This document shows positions 1-6,325 of a DNA stretch of 9,335 nt, piece after piece. Location of the stretch: NCBI GenBank assembly GCA_937124495.1, contig CAKZKZ010000860.1:1-9335 (forward strand). The letters run 5' to 3'. The notes beneath the pieces were generated by a model that searched no databases, was not told the DNA's origin, and worked only from the letters and a program-made list of their open reading frames with translations. Made by a program: the position numbers and the translations under genes. This DNA is from an uncultured Dokdonia sp. GTDB lineage: Bacteria; Bacteroidota; Bacteroidia; Flavobacteriales; Flavobacteriaceae. Position 1 is the stretch's first letter. Each line of letters begins with the position of its first letter.

Positions 1-123
1 CAATTCGCTACAGCCAACGCTACGCCAAAAATTGCAAAAGAGTATGTCTTGCCAACGCTCACATTTGAACTAAATAAGAAACATCGGAAAACCAAGCAGA
101 ACGTGAAAAGCACTACTTACAAC
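1..123. other. Left-edge sequence, probable tail of an upstream unit
   Basis: No gene can be assigned here with confidence. The + strand is open in frame 1 from the edge to a TAG at 139-141 (46 codons), so it could be the C-terminus of a protein that starts outside the window. The encoded tail is basic and low in hydrophobic residues and matches no family I recognise, and it would run into the conserved arm of the palindrome at 124-309. The first 60 bases are richer in G+C than the rest and contain the 9-mer GCCAACGCT twice (13-21 and 51-59). Non-coding tail of a preceding cassette-like unit is equally possible. Confidence 0.3.
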
Positions 124-309
124 AACGTGTATAAAACATAGCTATTATAGGCTTTCCGAGAGGTTTGTGCTTATTTATTAAGTCCGCCAAATTTTTATTT
201 TTGTATATTTAGAGACTAAAAAGTAAATAGAAAAAATAAAAATTCGGCTCGTGCTAAATCCGAAAAGTTAGTGTGTATTTATACGCTACGTTTCATACAC
301 AAGACCGTT
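124..309. repeat. Long attC-like imperfect palindrome A
   Basis: The element opens with AAC (124-126) and closes with ACCGTT (304-309). Its outer arms pair GTGTAT (127-132) with ATACAC (295-300). Nested inside is a second stem in which 186-202 pairs with 232-248 at 16 of 17 positions. The arms resemble element B at 1210-1274: the left arms read GTGTATAAAACATAGCT and GTATATAAAATCATAGCA, and both right arms contain GCTACG, one variable base, TTCATA, one variable base, AC, and then ACCGTT. It carries no open frame of note. It is best read as a folded recombination-site-like spacer between two cargo units. No promoter with the Bacteroidetes consensus was found in it, although whatever transcribes chaN must lie here or further upstream. 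Confidence 0.6.
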
Positions 310-333
310 ATGCTCAATAAAAACAATTAAACA

Positions 334-1185
334 ATGCTAAAGAAAACAATTACCCTAGTCCTACTCTTAATCGCAGGAAACGTATTCTGTCAAAAGCCAG
401 CGTATATAATTTACAATTCTAATGGCAAAAAAGTGTCTTATAAGAAGATGATTAAAGAACTTGTAAAGAAAGATATTGTTCTATTCGGAGAATTACACAA
501 TAATCCAATATCTCATTGGCTACAATACGAGACTACCTCAGATTTGAATAAAAAGAGAGAACTTGTTCTTGGAGCCGAGATGCTTGAAGCTGATAATCAA
601 CTTGTTTTGAATGAATATCTAAAAGATTCAATTACTTATAAGGAACTAGATTCTTTAGCAAGGCTATGGCCAAATTATAAAACCGACTATGCACCATTGG
701 TAGATTATGCCAAGAATAATCAAATACCATTTGTAGCTACCAATATACCAAGAAGGTACGCTAATATGGTCTTTAAAAATGGCTTTGGGGCACTTGATTC
801 GCTTTCGGTTAAGGAGAAAGAATGGATTGCCCCATTACCGATTCCTTTTGACAGTGAACTTGCAACATATAAAAACATACTTGTAATGATGGGGGAACAC
901 GGAAGTCCAAATTTAGTTAAAGCACAAGCAACAAAGGATGCTACAATGGCTCATTTTATCCAAAATAATTATGAAGAAAACCATTTATTCATACACTTTA
1001 ATGGAGCTTATCATTCGGACAATTATGAAGGGATTTTATGGTATCTGCAAAGAGAAAGAACTGATTTGAAATATGGTACTATAACTACCGTTTCTCAAGA
1101 CGATATAAATAAATTATTGAAGGAAAATAAAAACACTGCTGACTTTATTATTTGTGTAGATAGTAATATGACCAATACATATTGA
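334..1185 (+). CDS. ChaN family haem-binding protein (secreted)
   Basis: This 283-residue protein belongs to the ChaN / haem-binding uptake (Tiki superfamily) group, whose members bind haem at the cell envelope and are tied to iron acquisition. What is seen: an N-terminal signal peptide of about 19 residues ending just before Gln20, without a good lipobox, so it is probably exported to the periplasm or surface and not lipidated. The hallmark FGELHNN lies at 51-57, GAEMLE at 80-85, a central NIPRRYANMVFKNG block at 137-150, and HFNGAYHSD at 221-229. The conserved Glu and His residues of the family are therefore present. Length is normal for a Bacteroidetes ChaN. The start is the first ATG after an A-rich leader and precedes the signal peptide directly. 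The gene is alone in its unit, bounded by palindromes A and B, with no TonB receptor or haem oxygenase beside it, which fits a mobile single-gene cargo better than an iron operon. Confidence 0.88.
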   Translation: MLKKTITLVLLLIAGNVFCQKPAYIIYNSNGKKVSYKKMIKELVKKDIVLFGELHNNPISHWLQYETTSDLNKKRELVLGAEMLEADNQLVLNEYLKDSITYKELDSLARLWPNYKTDYAPLVDYAKNNQIPFVATNIPRRYANMVFKNGFGALDSLSVKEKEWIAPLPIPFDSELATYKNILVMMGEHGSPNLVKAQATKDATMAHFIQNNYEENHLFIHFNGAYHSDNYEGILWYLQRERTDLKYGTITTVSQDDINKLLKENKNTADFIICVDSNMTNTY

Positions 1186-1209
1186 GTCCTATATGAAAGA
1201 AATAATAAA

Positions 1210-1274
1210 GAGCATAACACTGTATATAAAATCATAGCACCCTGCGGGATGCTACGCTTCATATACTAACCGTT
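1210..1274. repeat. Compact attC-like palindrome B
   Basis: A 65-bp hairpin element directly after chaN. It opens with GAGCATAAC (1210-1218). GTATAT (1222-1227) pairs with ATATAC (1261-1266), TAGCA (1235-1239) pairs with TGCTA (1250-1254), and CCC-TGC-GGG (1240-1248) forms the tip, with one unpaired A at 1249. It closes with ACCGTT (1269-1274). Stems separated by unpaired spacers plus an extrahelical base are the layout known for integron attC sites. The core triplets AAC and GTT are present, but the flanking bases only partly match the integron consensus. It could also act as a transcription terminator for chaN, though no T-tract follows. The IS481 element begins about 10 bases further on. 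Confidence 0.6.
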
Positions 1275-1296
1275 GGCAACAAGCTGGTATGGTAAA

Positions 1297-1335
1297 GGCA
1301 CATAGTTTACAAAGTTAAAGGGACATCGTTTACAC
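1297..1335 (+). repeat. Left inner terminal inverted repeat of the IS481 element
   Basis: A 39-bp segment made of two copies of a motif resembling GACATNGTTTACAC, separated by AAGTTAAAG. It aligns over its full length, with one compensating 1-nt gap pair, with the reverse complement of 2550-2588. The doubled motif gives the end an internal direct repeat, which may provide two binding sites for the transposase. That last point is inference. Confidence 0.75.
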
Positions 1336-1373
1336 TTTTTTAGGTAGTAATTTGAGATAAAAATCAAATTATC

Positions 1374-2555
1374 ATGCCTTGGAAAGTAACAACAACTATG
1401 GAACAAAAAATTGAATTTATCTGTGAATGGCGAACAGGAAAATACACCATCACAGAATTATGCAAAAGCTTTGAAATTTCAAGACCAACAGCTTATAAGT
1501 TAATAAGTAGATTCGAAGAACAAGGTTTTGAGGGCTTAAAAGAACACTCAAGAGCCCCTGGGAAACACCCCAATGCCACAAAAGAAAAAATCGTTGAAAG
1601 CATCTTAAAACTAAAGACAAAACATAAACTTTGGGGTGCGAAAAAAATAAGAATTTTGTTGTTTAAAGAGTTTGCTGAACAAGAAATTCCATCAACGGTT
1701 ACAGTTCATAATATTCTAAAGAAAAACGGTTTGGTATGTCCTCAAAAACGAATGCGAAGAGTAAAACCTGTATTCCCTATTTTCGACCCAAAATCGTGTA
1801 ATGAAGTATGGAGTGCAGATTATAAAGGAAAGTTTTTAATGGGTAATAAAATCTACTGTCATCCACTAACTATTGCAGACTCTAAAAGCCGATTTCTATT
1901 TACTGCCAAAGGTCATTACAAAGAAAACCTAAAGTCCGCTAAGGCTGAATTTAAAAAGGTTTTTAGAATATATGGCGTACCCAAACAAATACACACAGAC
2001 AATGGTAGCCCCTTTGGATCTGTTAGAGCTATACAGAGATATACGCAGCTTTCTTATTGGTTTATTGAACTTGGAATTGCTCCTGTGTTTTCTGATCCTG
2101 CACATCCAGAACAAAACGGTAGACATGAACGAATGCACCGCGATTTAAAAGCGGCTTGTGCTAAACCTGCTGCTTATGATTTAAAAGCTCAGCAAAGACG
2201 TTTAAATCACTTTGTAAAGGAATATAATAACATAAGACCGCATGAAGCTTTAGAAATGAAAACACCTGCTGATATACACGATTTCTCTACTAGACCTTTC
2301 CCTGAAAGAATTACTAACTTTGAGTACGACACTAAATACAAAGTGCTTAAAGTAACCAAAAGTGGAGCTATCAGATGGAAGTCATATTATTGGGTATATG
2401 TATCGGCTGCTTTAAAAGGAAAACATATTGCTATTGAAGATATTGGTAATGGTATTTGGAAAGTATTTTATAGAAATGTATTTTTAGGTTTCTTTGATGA
2501 AAAGCATCTTAGAAATAAACAACAATCAACAAGGTTAGAAACTAATTTAGTGTAA
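1374..2555 (+). CDS. IS481-family transposase
   Basis: A 393-residue DDE transposase that would cut and join the ends of the surrounding element. The N-terminus (about 8-60) is a helix-turn-helix of the kind that binds the IS ends (TITELCKSFEISRPTAYKLI). A second DNA-binding stretch follows to about 120 (LKLKTKHKLWGAKKIRILL). The rve integrase core spans about 135-305. Its acidic triad is visible: D149 in VWSADYKG, D209 in HTDNGSPF and E252 in NGRHERMH. The D-to-E spacing is longer than the IS3 norm, as in IS481 relatives whose NGSPF segment is followed by an extra helix. The frame is intact from an ATG 39 bases inside the left repeat, and the stop codon lies inside the right terminal repeat, a compact arrangement typical of IS elements. 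It is probably active or recently active. Confidence 0.93.
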   Translation: MPWKVTTTMEQKIEFICEWRTGKYTITELCKSFEISRPTAYKLISRFEEQGFEGLKEHSRAPGKHPNATKEKIVESILKLKTKHKLWGAKKIRILLFKEFAEQEIPSTVTVHNILKKNGLVCPQKRMRRVKPVFPIFDPKSCNEVWSADYKGKFLMGNKIYCHPLTIADSKSRFLFTAKGHYKENLKSAKAEFKKVFRIYGVPKQIHTDNGSPFGSVRAIQRYTQLSYWFIELGIAPVFSDPAHPEQNGRHERMHRDLKAACAKPAAYDLKAQQRRLNHFVKEYNNIRPHEALEMKTPADIHDFSTRPFPERITNFEYDTKYKVLKVTKSGAIRWKSYYWVYVSAALKGKHIAIEDIGNGIWKVFYRNVFLGFFDEKHLRNKQQSTRLETNLV

Positions 2556-2588
2556 ACCCTAATCTTTAACTTGTGTAAACCATGTCCC
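2550..2588 (-). repeat. Right inner terminal inverted repeat of the IS481 element
   Basis: Reverse-complement partner of 1297-1335, with the same doubled GTTTACAC motif and AAGTTAAAG core. It overlaps the last codons of the transposase gene (stop at 2553-2555). Confidence 0.75.
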
Positions 2589-2608
2589 TTAACGAACAGC
2601 TAAAAAAA

Positions 2609-2632
2609 CCGTAAGATTGGACAATATTACGG
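2609..2632. promoter_or_regulatory. Small hairpin in the leader of the S41 gene
   Basis: CCGTAA (2609-2614) and TTACGG (2627-2632) form an inverted repeat whose centre contains a further ATTG/CAAT match. It lies between the right IS end and the S41 start codon 24 bases downstream. It could be a protein-binding site, an mRNA leader hairpin or a residue of the IS/cassette boundary. The sequence does not decide. Confidence 0.35.
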
Positions 2633-2656
2633 CTCTTTATTAGAAACCTAAACTTT

Positions 2657-4084
2657 ATGAACAAAACTATTTTAATACTGCTGATTTCAATTTTGACTAT
2701 TTCCTGTCAAACAAACAAAAAGATAAACATAGAAAAAGAGAAAATCAATCTAAATGGGAATTGGGAATATCTCGGATTTGGAAAAGCCATAGTTATTAGC
2801 GACAGTATTATAAAAAGCTATCATACATCTACAGTCGGAAATGTACAAACCTCTGATAATACATCAACTGATTTTTTCAACTATTATACTGTTGATACGA
2901 TATCGAACGATACAATTCTATTGAAAGACGGTGTAAAGACCTTTAAACTCTACAGAAGTGATAAAGATTTTGCAAATAAATTGAATGAAAAATCAACGAA
3001 TGACCCAAAATATAATTTTGAAGTGTTGTGGAATACATTCAATGAACAATACTGTTATTTTAAAGAGAGAAACATCGACTGGAATAGTGTTTATAAAAAA
3101 TACGAGCCTCAAGTAAATTCAGAGACGAAACCTTTAGAGCTTTATTTAATATTCAAAAAAATGCTTGGAGAAATAAATGATGGACACATTTCTATCGACT
3201 TACCTGATGAAATTGAAGAAGACTACGAAAATCAACTAACAAGTAATGAAAATGAAAATCACGAAGAAATTCCTTATGAATTCGTTAAAAAAGTTAAAAA
3301 CAAAATTACTGATACATACTTAAAAAATGCTAATCTTTACAATAGAGGAGATTTAAAATGGGGAATGATAAATGAAGAAATTGCGTACCTACAAACTTCG
3401 AATATGATTGGTTGGGCGCATTATAATATTGCAGATAGTTTTTCCAAAAAACAATTTTGGAAAGAATGGTGGAAAAACACAAACACAAGTAAAAACCATC
3501 ACGATGATGCAAGAAAAGGCACACGTTTTATAATGGATTCAATTATTAAAACTATTGGTAATGCAAAAGCTTGTATAGTTGATTTGAGATTTAATGGTGG
3601 TGGTTTTGATGATGTTTCTGTTGAAATACTAAATCATTTTGCAAATAAGAAAACAGACATTTGCACTAAAAAAGTTAGATTAGGAAAAGGGTTCACAGAA
3701 AAACAAACTATGAGTTTAATACCATCTGAAAAAACTTTTAAAGGAAAGTTGTTTATTTTAACAAGCCACGAAACAGCAAGTGCTGCTGAATTACTCGTTT
3801 TAGCAAGTAGAGAAATTCCAAATTCTAAAATTATTGGCTCAACAACGGAAGGCGTATTTTCCGATATTTTACATAAAAAGCTTCCAAATGGTTGGACTTA
3901 TGGATTGTCAAATATGATTTACGAATCATTAAATGGAGTTAGTTATGAAGAAATTGGAATTACGCCTGATTATGAACTTGGTTATCCTGTGAAATCGAAA
4001 GACTTTTACGAATATCTTTTTGCAGATTTAAAAGACGGAGATGATGCCATCGAAAAAGTAATTGAGATAACAAAAACGGAATAA
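2657..4084 (+). CDS. S41 family peptidase, lipoprotein (tricorn/IRBP-like branch)
   Basis: A 475-residue serine peptidase of the S41 (C-terminal processing peptidase) fold, expected at the cell envelope, where such enzymes cleave unfolded or tagged proteins. What is seen: a signal peptide with lipobox TIS-C17, so a lipoprotein. A lipocalin-like or linker region spans about 30-105. The helical N-terminal S41 region ends in the family motif DGHISI (175-180). The catalytic core spans about 295-455, with VDLRFNGGG before residue 320, TSHETASAAE holding the likely nucleophile S375, then IIGSTTEGVFSD, and near the end GITPDYEL. The position 25 residues after S375, where CtpA-type enzymes carry a catalytic Lys, is Val. 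This places it with the tricorn/IRBP-like branch, which uses a different dyad or tetrad, and not with CtpA. No PDZ domain is obvious. The substrate cannot be told. The ATG directly precedes the signal peptide. Confidence 0.87.
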   Translation: MNKTILILLISILTISCQTNKKINIEKEKINLNGNWEYLGFGKAIVISDSIIKSYHTSTVGNVQTSDNTSTDFFNYYTVDTISNDTILLKDGVKTFKLYRSDKDFANKLNEKSTNDPKYNFEVLWNTFNEQYCYFKERNIDWNSVYKKYEPQVNSETKPLELYLIFKKMLGEINDGHISIDLPDEIEEDYENQLTSNENENHEEIPYEFVKKVKNKITDTYLKNANLYNRGDLKWGMINEEIAYLQTSNMIGWAHYNIADSFSKKQFWKEWWKNTNTSKNHHDDARKGTRFIMDSIIKTIGNAKACIVDLRFNGGGFDDVSVEILNHFANKKTDICTKKVRLGKGFTEKQTMSLIPSEKTFKGKLFILTSHETASAAELLVLASREIPNSKIIGSTTEGVFSDILHKKLPNGWTYGLSNMIYESLNGVSYEEIGITPDYELGYPVKSKDFYEYLFADLKDGDDAIEKVIEITKTE

Positions 4085-4085
4085 A

Positions 4086-4092
4086 AACTGTT
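4086..4092. other. Reduced AAC-GTT junction after the S41 gene
   Basis: AAC (4086-4088) and GTT (4090-4092) are separated by one base, directly after the S41 stop codon. The bases that follow (GTTACCAATAAGCTAG) resemble those after palindrome B (GTTGGCAACAAGCTGG) at 12 of 16 positions. This suggests a cassette junction whose hairpin has been lost. It is inference by resemblance only. Confidence 0.3.
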
Positions 4093-4125
4093 ACCAATAA
4101 GCTAGAAAATCAAGTCAACAAAACA

Positions 4126-4527
4126 ATGAAAGAAAAGAGCAAAGATAGATTTAGAAGAACAGGAATCAGTGAATCTAATATGTCTGATTTAAAAACAACT
4201 GACAAAAAAAGCTTTATATTCAATCAGACTAATATTTTTCTTTTTTTAGGTATCAATACATCTTGGATAATTACTTTTTTCTGGTATGAAATAGCAGAAA
4301 ATTATATTAATTATTTTGGAACATTAAATGATGGTAAAGTATCAACGCAACAAACAATAAAGAAGTTTCTTTTTTTAATAAATTTTCTAGTACTAATATT
4401 TATCGCTTTCAAAATATTCAATAAAACGAAAAGTCATTCAATCTTCAAAATTCTGATAATTTTGTTAATTATCTATTGGTTAGGTTTAATACTCTTACAT
4501 TCGGTTGCTTTTGGCATCATATCATAA
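4126..4527 (+). CDS. Hypothetical inner-membrane protein, three helices
   Basis: I do not recognise this 133-residue protein. It has a charged, basic N-terminal tail of about 30 residues and then three hydrophobic segments near residues 34-53, 80-98 and 107-131. The loop between the first two contains a short polar stretch (YFGTLNDGKVSTQQTIKK). The pattern is that of a small integral membrane protein with a cytoplasmic N-terminus. No catalytic motif is visible. The ATG used is the first in frame after an A-rich leader; a later ATG at codon 19 is possible, since the first helix begins well after it. It shares its strand with the two genes downstream (gap of 22 bases) and may be co-transcribed with them. 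Confidence 0.6.
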   Translation: MKEKSKDRFRRTGISESNMSDLKTTDKKSFIFNQTNIFLFLGINTSWIITFFWYEIAENYINYFGTLNDGKVSTQQTIKKFLFLINFLVLIFIAFKIFNKTKSHSIFKILIILLIIYWLGLILLHSVAFGIIS

Positions 4528-4549
4528 AACCTAACATTAATAAAAGAAA

Positions 4550-4984
4550 ATGGGAAACCTAGGAGCTTTTGGAGAACTATTAACATTTATCCTATATTTT
4601 ATACTTTTAATACCCGTTTTTATATTATCAATTAATTTTGTTATCCGTTTTAAACGAAAAGAAAATATTAGCCGAATACTACTCTGGATGTTAATTTCTA
4701 GCATCCCATTCACTTTCTTCATCTATACGCAATATAATAGTCAAAAAGAATCTGAACTGAATTATGTAGGAATTTATAATCTTATAGAGTATCCAAACTG
4801 TAACGATTGTAAACTTATACTTAACAGAAATAATACTTTTACAGTCACTAGTAATAAAAAGCAATTTGAGAAAGGCAAATGGAGGTTTAGGACCGGAAGT
4901 GATTACTGGATTGTTGACATAGGGGAATATGGTCAATTGGGTAGCGGAAAATTTAAATATAGTAAAAAAAATGAAATACAATAA
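4550..4984 (+). CDS. Hypothetical membrane-anchored protein with a small beta-rich domain
   Basis: No family recognised. The 144 residues divide into two hydrophobic segments (about 10-32 and 41-59) and a soluble part from about 65 to the end. The soluble part reads like a small lipocalin-type or TIGR-type beta domain: YVGIYNL, then a CNDC pair at 79-82, NNTFTV, GKWRF, and a WIVDIGEYGQLGSGKF strand. That order (a GIY strand, a 'N-x-T-F-x-V' hairpin, 'G-x-W') is common in small envelope domains of Bacteroidetes. The last 14 bases overlap the next gene, which points to translational coupling and a shared role, for example in the envelope. The start ATG follows AAAAGAAA. Confidence 0.6.
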   Translation: MGNLGAFGELLTFILYFILLIPVFILSINFVIRFKRKENISRILLWMLISSIPFTFFIYTQYNSQKESELNYVGIYNLIEYPNCNDCKLILNRNNTFTVTSNKKQFEKGKWRFRTGSDYWIVDIGEYGQLGSGKFKYSKKNEIQ

Positions 4985-5567
4985 ATTGGTTTATATAATC
5001 GCCATTACAATCTTCATTTCTTGTAAAGAGAAAAATAATAGTGCTTCAATCTTAGATTCACGACCTGAAGCTATTGATGTTTTCAATTCAAAACTTAATG
5101 GTTATCCAATAATTTCAAATAAAAGTGAAATTCTGCAAAACTTTGGAAAACCATCAATAAAGAAACAAAACTGTGTGATTTTTTCTAATCTAAAAGTTGA
5201 CCTAAATGAAACAATTTATGATTGTTGGATTTATGATAAAATTACAAAATTTGGATTTGACACTTTCGGGGAATTAGGATATTTAAGTTATGTTAGCTTT
5301 AATAATAGTGATATAAAAATTGAATTTCCCGAAATTAATTTGACGAAAACAACCACGCTAAAAGAAATTAGCAGGGTTTTTCCAAAAGCGTTCAATCTAA
5401 AAATTACTGATTATAACAACGGCTATGATATTATATCATTAAATGATAATTTAATAGACAGCAGTAATGAATTTGCTAATATAATAGAATTAGGATTTGA
5501 TAACGGAATTTTAAAATATTACAATTATCAAATTGAACCTGAATATATTACTGAACTAGACAACTGA
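4971..5567 (+). CDS. Hypothetical lipoprotein
   Basis: A 198-residue lipoprotein of unknown function. The start chosen is the ATG at 4971, not the upstream in-frame ATG at 4929, because it places a normal signal peptide at the N-terminus (MKYNKLVYIIAITIFIS) followed by the lipobox cysteine C18 and a polar KEKNN tether. The longer version would bury this in a non-hydrophobic extension encoded inside the preceding gene. The mature part contains a segment (about 45-65) reminiscent of 'YPIISNKSEILQNFGKPS', as in small Bacteroidetes proteins with BamE-like 'ile-x-x-fGkP' turns, but no firm assignment is possible. It overlaps the preceding gene by 14 bases, so the two are probably translated together. 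Confidence 0.68.
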   Translation: MKYNKLVYIIAITIFISCKEKNNSASILDSRPEAIDVFNSKLNGYPIISNKSEILQNFGKPSIKKQNCVIFSNLKVDLNETIYDCWIYDKITKFGFDTFGELGYLSYVSFNNSDIKIEFPEINLTKTTTLKEISRVFPKAFNLKITDYNNGYDIISLNDNLIDSSNEFANIIELGFDNGILKYYNYQIEPEYITELDN

Positions 5568-5578
5568 TAAAAGCCAGT

Positions 5579-5598
5579 GGGTAACAATGGTAACCGTT
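5579..5598. other. Second reduced AAC...GTT junction
   Basis: GGGTAAC (5579-5585) is followed ten bases later by GTT (5596-5598). TGGTAAC at 5588-5594 is the reverse complement of GTTACCA at 4090-4096, the start of the three-gene block 4126-5567, so that block is flanked by complementary 7-mers as chaN is. The hairpin arm is missing. The stretch GTTGCACAAGTC that follows could instead be the end of the IS1182 remnant, so the reading is tentative. Confidence 0.3.
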
Positions 5599-5658
5599 GC
5601 ACAAGTCCATAATTCTAACAAAAACAACCTTATATAAGGGTTTCTAAGCAAGGCTCTA

Positions 5659-5943
5659 CTATTTATATCCTAAGTAAAAGACGTTTTCCCGATGGCTTAC
5701 AACTAAGATTATAGATGCTATAAAGGCATTTTTCTCAAAAAAATATAAGAGTATCGATTTTGCTTCACTTTTTACTCGTTTTTGAGTGAATTTTAGATAC
5801 TTTTTCAGATTATAAGCCATAGCAGATAAGTGCATTACCTTATTGGCTTGTTTGATTCCTATCGTATTGATCTTTCTAAGTCCCATATATTCTTTTAATG
5901 TACCAAAAACAGGCTCTACAGTACTTTGTCGCTTTGCTTTCAT
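5659..5943 (-). pseudogene. IS1182-family transposase, C-terminal remnant
   Basis: The last 94 residues of a DDE transposase. The frame stays open upstream for 11 more codons, to 5976, then stops. RQSTVEPVFGTLKEYMGLRK, with the conserved Glu of the triad in 'TVEP', followed by an 'ANKVMHLSAMAYNLKKYLKF' helix, is the characteristic end of IS1182-type transposases (DDE_Tnp_1_6 end domain). The N-terminal DNA-binding part and the two catalytic Asp residues are absent, so the protein cannot be active. The break is at about 5955-5976, where homology ends and an unrelated transposase tail begins on the other strand. Confidence 0.85.
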
Positions 5944-6007
5944 ATAACGTAAGCCCTTGGTGATGCACGTATTGTTTTAGGAGTGCTAGTCTTTTAGTTT
6001 TGTTTTT

Positions 6008-6313
6008 ATGAAGATTAGGAACAAACAACGAGCAAAAGAGATGGAATCTATTGAAGCTCTGAATAAAACAATAAAACATCAATTCCTCTATCATCATCAA
6101 CTTAGCAATAGAGAGCAACTTGAAGCTATCCTCGAAGAGATCGTTACAATATATAATATTATCAGACCTCAAATGAATCTGGGAGGAAATACACCTCTAG
6201 AAACGTTTAGTGGGATATCTATCGATATTTCTAGATACACCAGTGGTTTTGAAGAACAAAAAAACCTCAGAAAACAACAAAACAAACAGAATACGTGTGA
6301 CCTATGTTTCTAA
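6008..6313 (+). pseudogene. rve-type transposase, C-terminal remnant
   Basis: The C-terminal ~100 residues of an integrase-core (rve) transposase. It keeps the catalytic Glu region (SIEALNKTIK, E16), the YN-x-IRP-x-MNL stretch typical of the end of the core, and a TPLETFSG terminus, followed by a polar KQQNKQN tail. The two Asp residues and the DNA-binding domain are missing. The frame opens from a TAG at 5987-5989, so the ATG at 6008 is chance, not a real start. Which rve family it came from (IS3, IS481 or another) cannot be fixed from this piece. It points away from the IS1182 remnant, so both elements lost their 5' halves at the same place. Confidence 0.78.
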
Positions 6314-6325
6314 AATCAATTAAGT

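Larger units (their letters stand above)
1285..2600 (+). mobile_element. IS481-family insertion sequence, apparently complete
   Basis: One full-length transposase gene flanked by matching inverted ends, about 1.3 kb in all. Exact tips are uncertain. The clearest inverted repeats are 1297-1335 and 2550-2588, and weaker similarity continues outward to about 1285 on the left and 2598 on the right, where both ends would start with TG. The tetramer AGCT occurs on both sides (1282-1285 and 2598-2601) and may be a target duplication, but it is palindromic, so this is weak. Removing the element would join palindrome B to the leader of the S41 gene, so the insertion appears to have landed in the leader of the next cargo unit. 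Confidence 0.8.

Noticed and set aside
124..1274. Canonical integron with consensus attC sites
   Set aside because: The core sites do not fully match RYYYAAC / GTTRRRY, element A is longer than usual, and no integrase or attI is in the window. Only an attC-like reading is supported.
1929..2138. Minus-strand open frame inside the IS481 transposase
   Set aside because: It lies wholly within a clear transposase frame and has no recognisable domain.
1282..2601. AGCT as a proven 4-bp target duplication of the IS
   Set aside because: AGCT is its own reverse complement and the outer IS tips are not well matched, so the two copies may be coincidence or part of the ends.
3330..3524. Minus-strand open frame inside the S41 gene
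   Set aside because: Chance frame opposite a well-supported peptidase gene.
4929..4970. Earlier ATG for the lipoprotein gene
   Set aside because: It would put 14 non-hydrophobic residues before the signal peptide; the ATG at 4971 gives a normal lipoprotein N-terminus.
4537..4981. Two minus-strand frames opposite the membrane-protein gene at 4550-4984
   Set aside because: They mirror the hydrophobic codons of the plus-strand gene and lack any start context or homology.
5876..6172. 98-residue minus-strand frame across the IS junction
   Set aside because: It runs antisense to the rve transposase tail and out of frame with the IS1182 tail; both of those show real homology.
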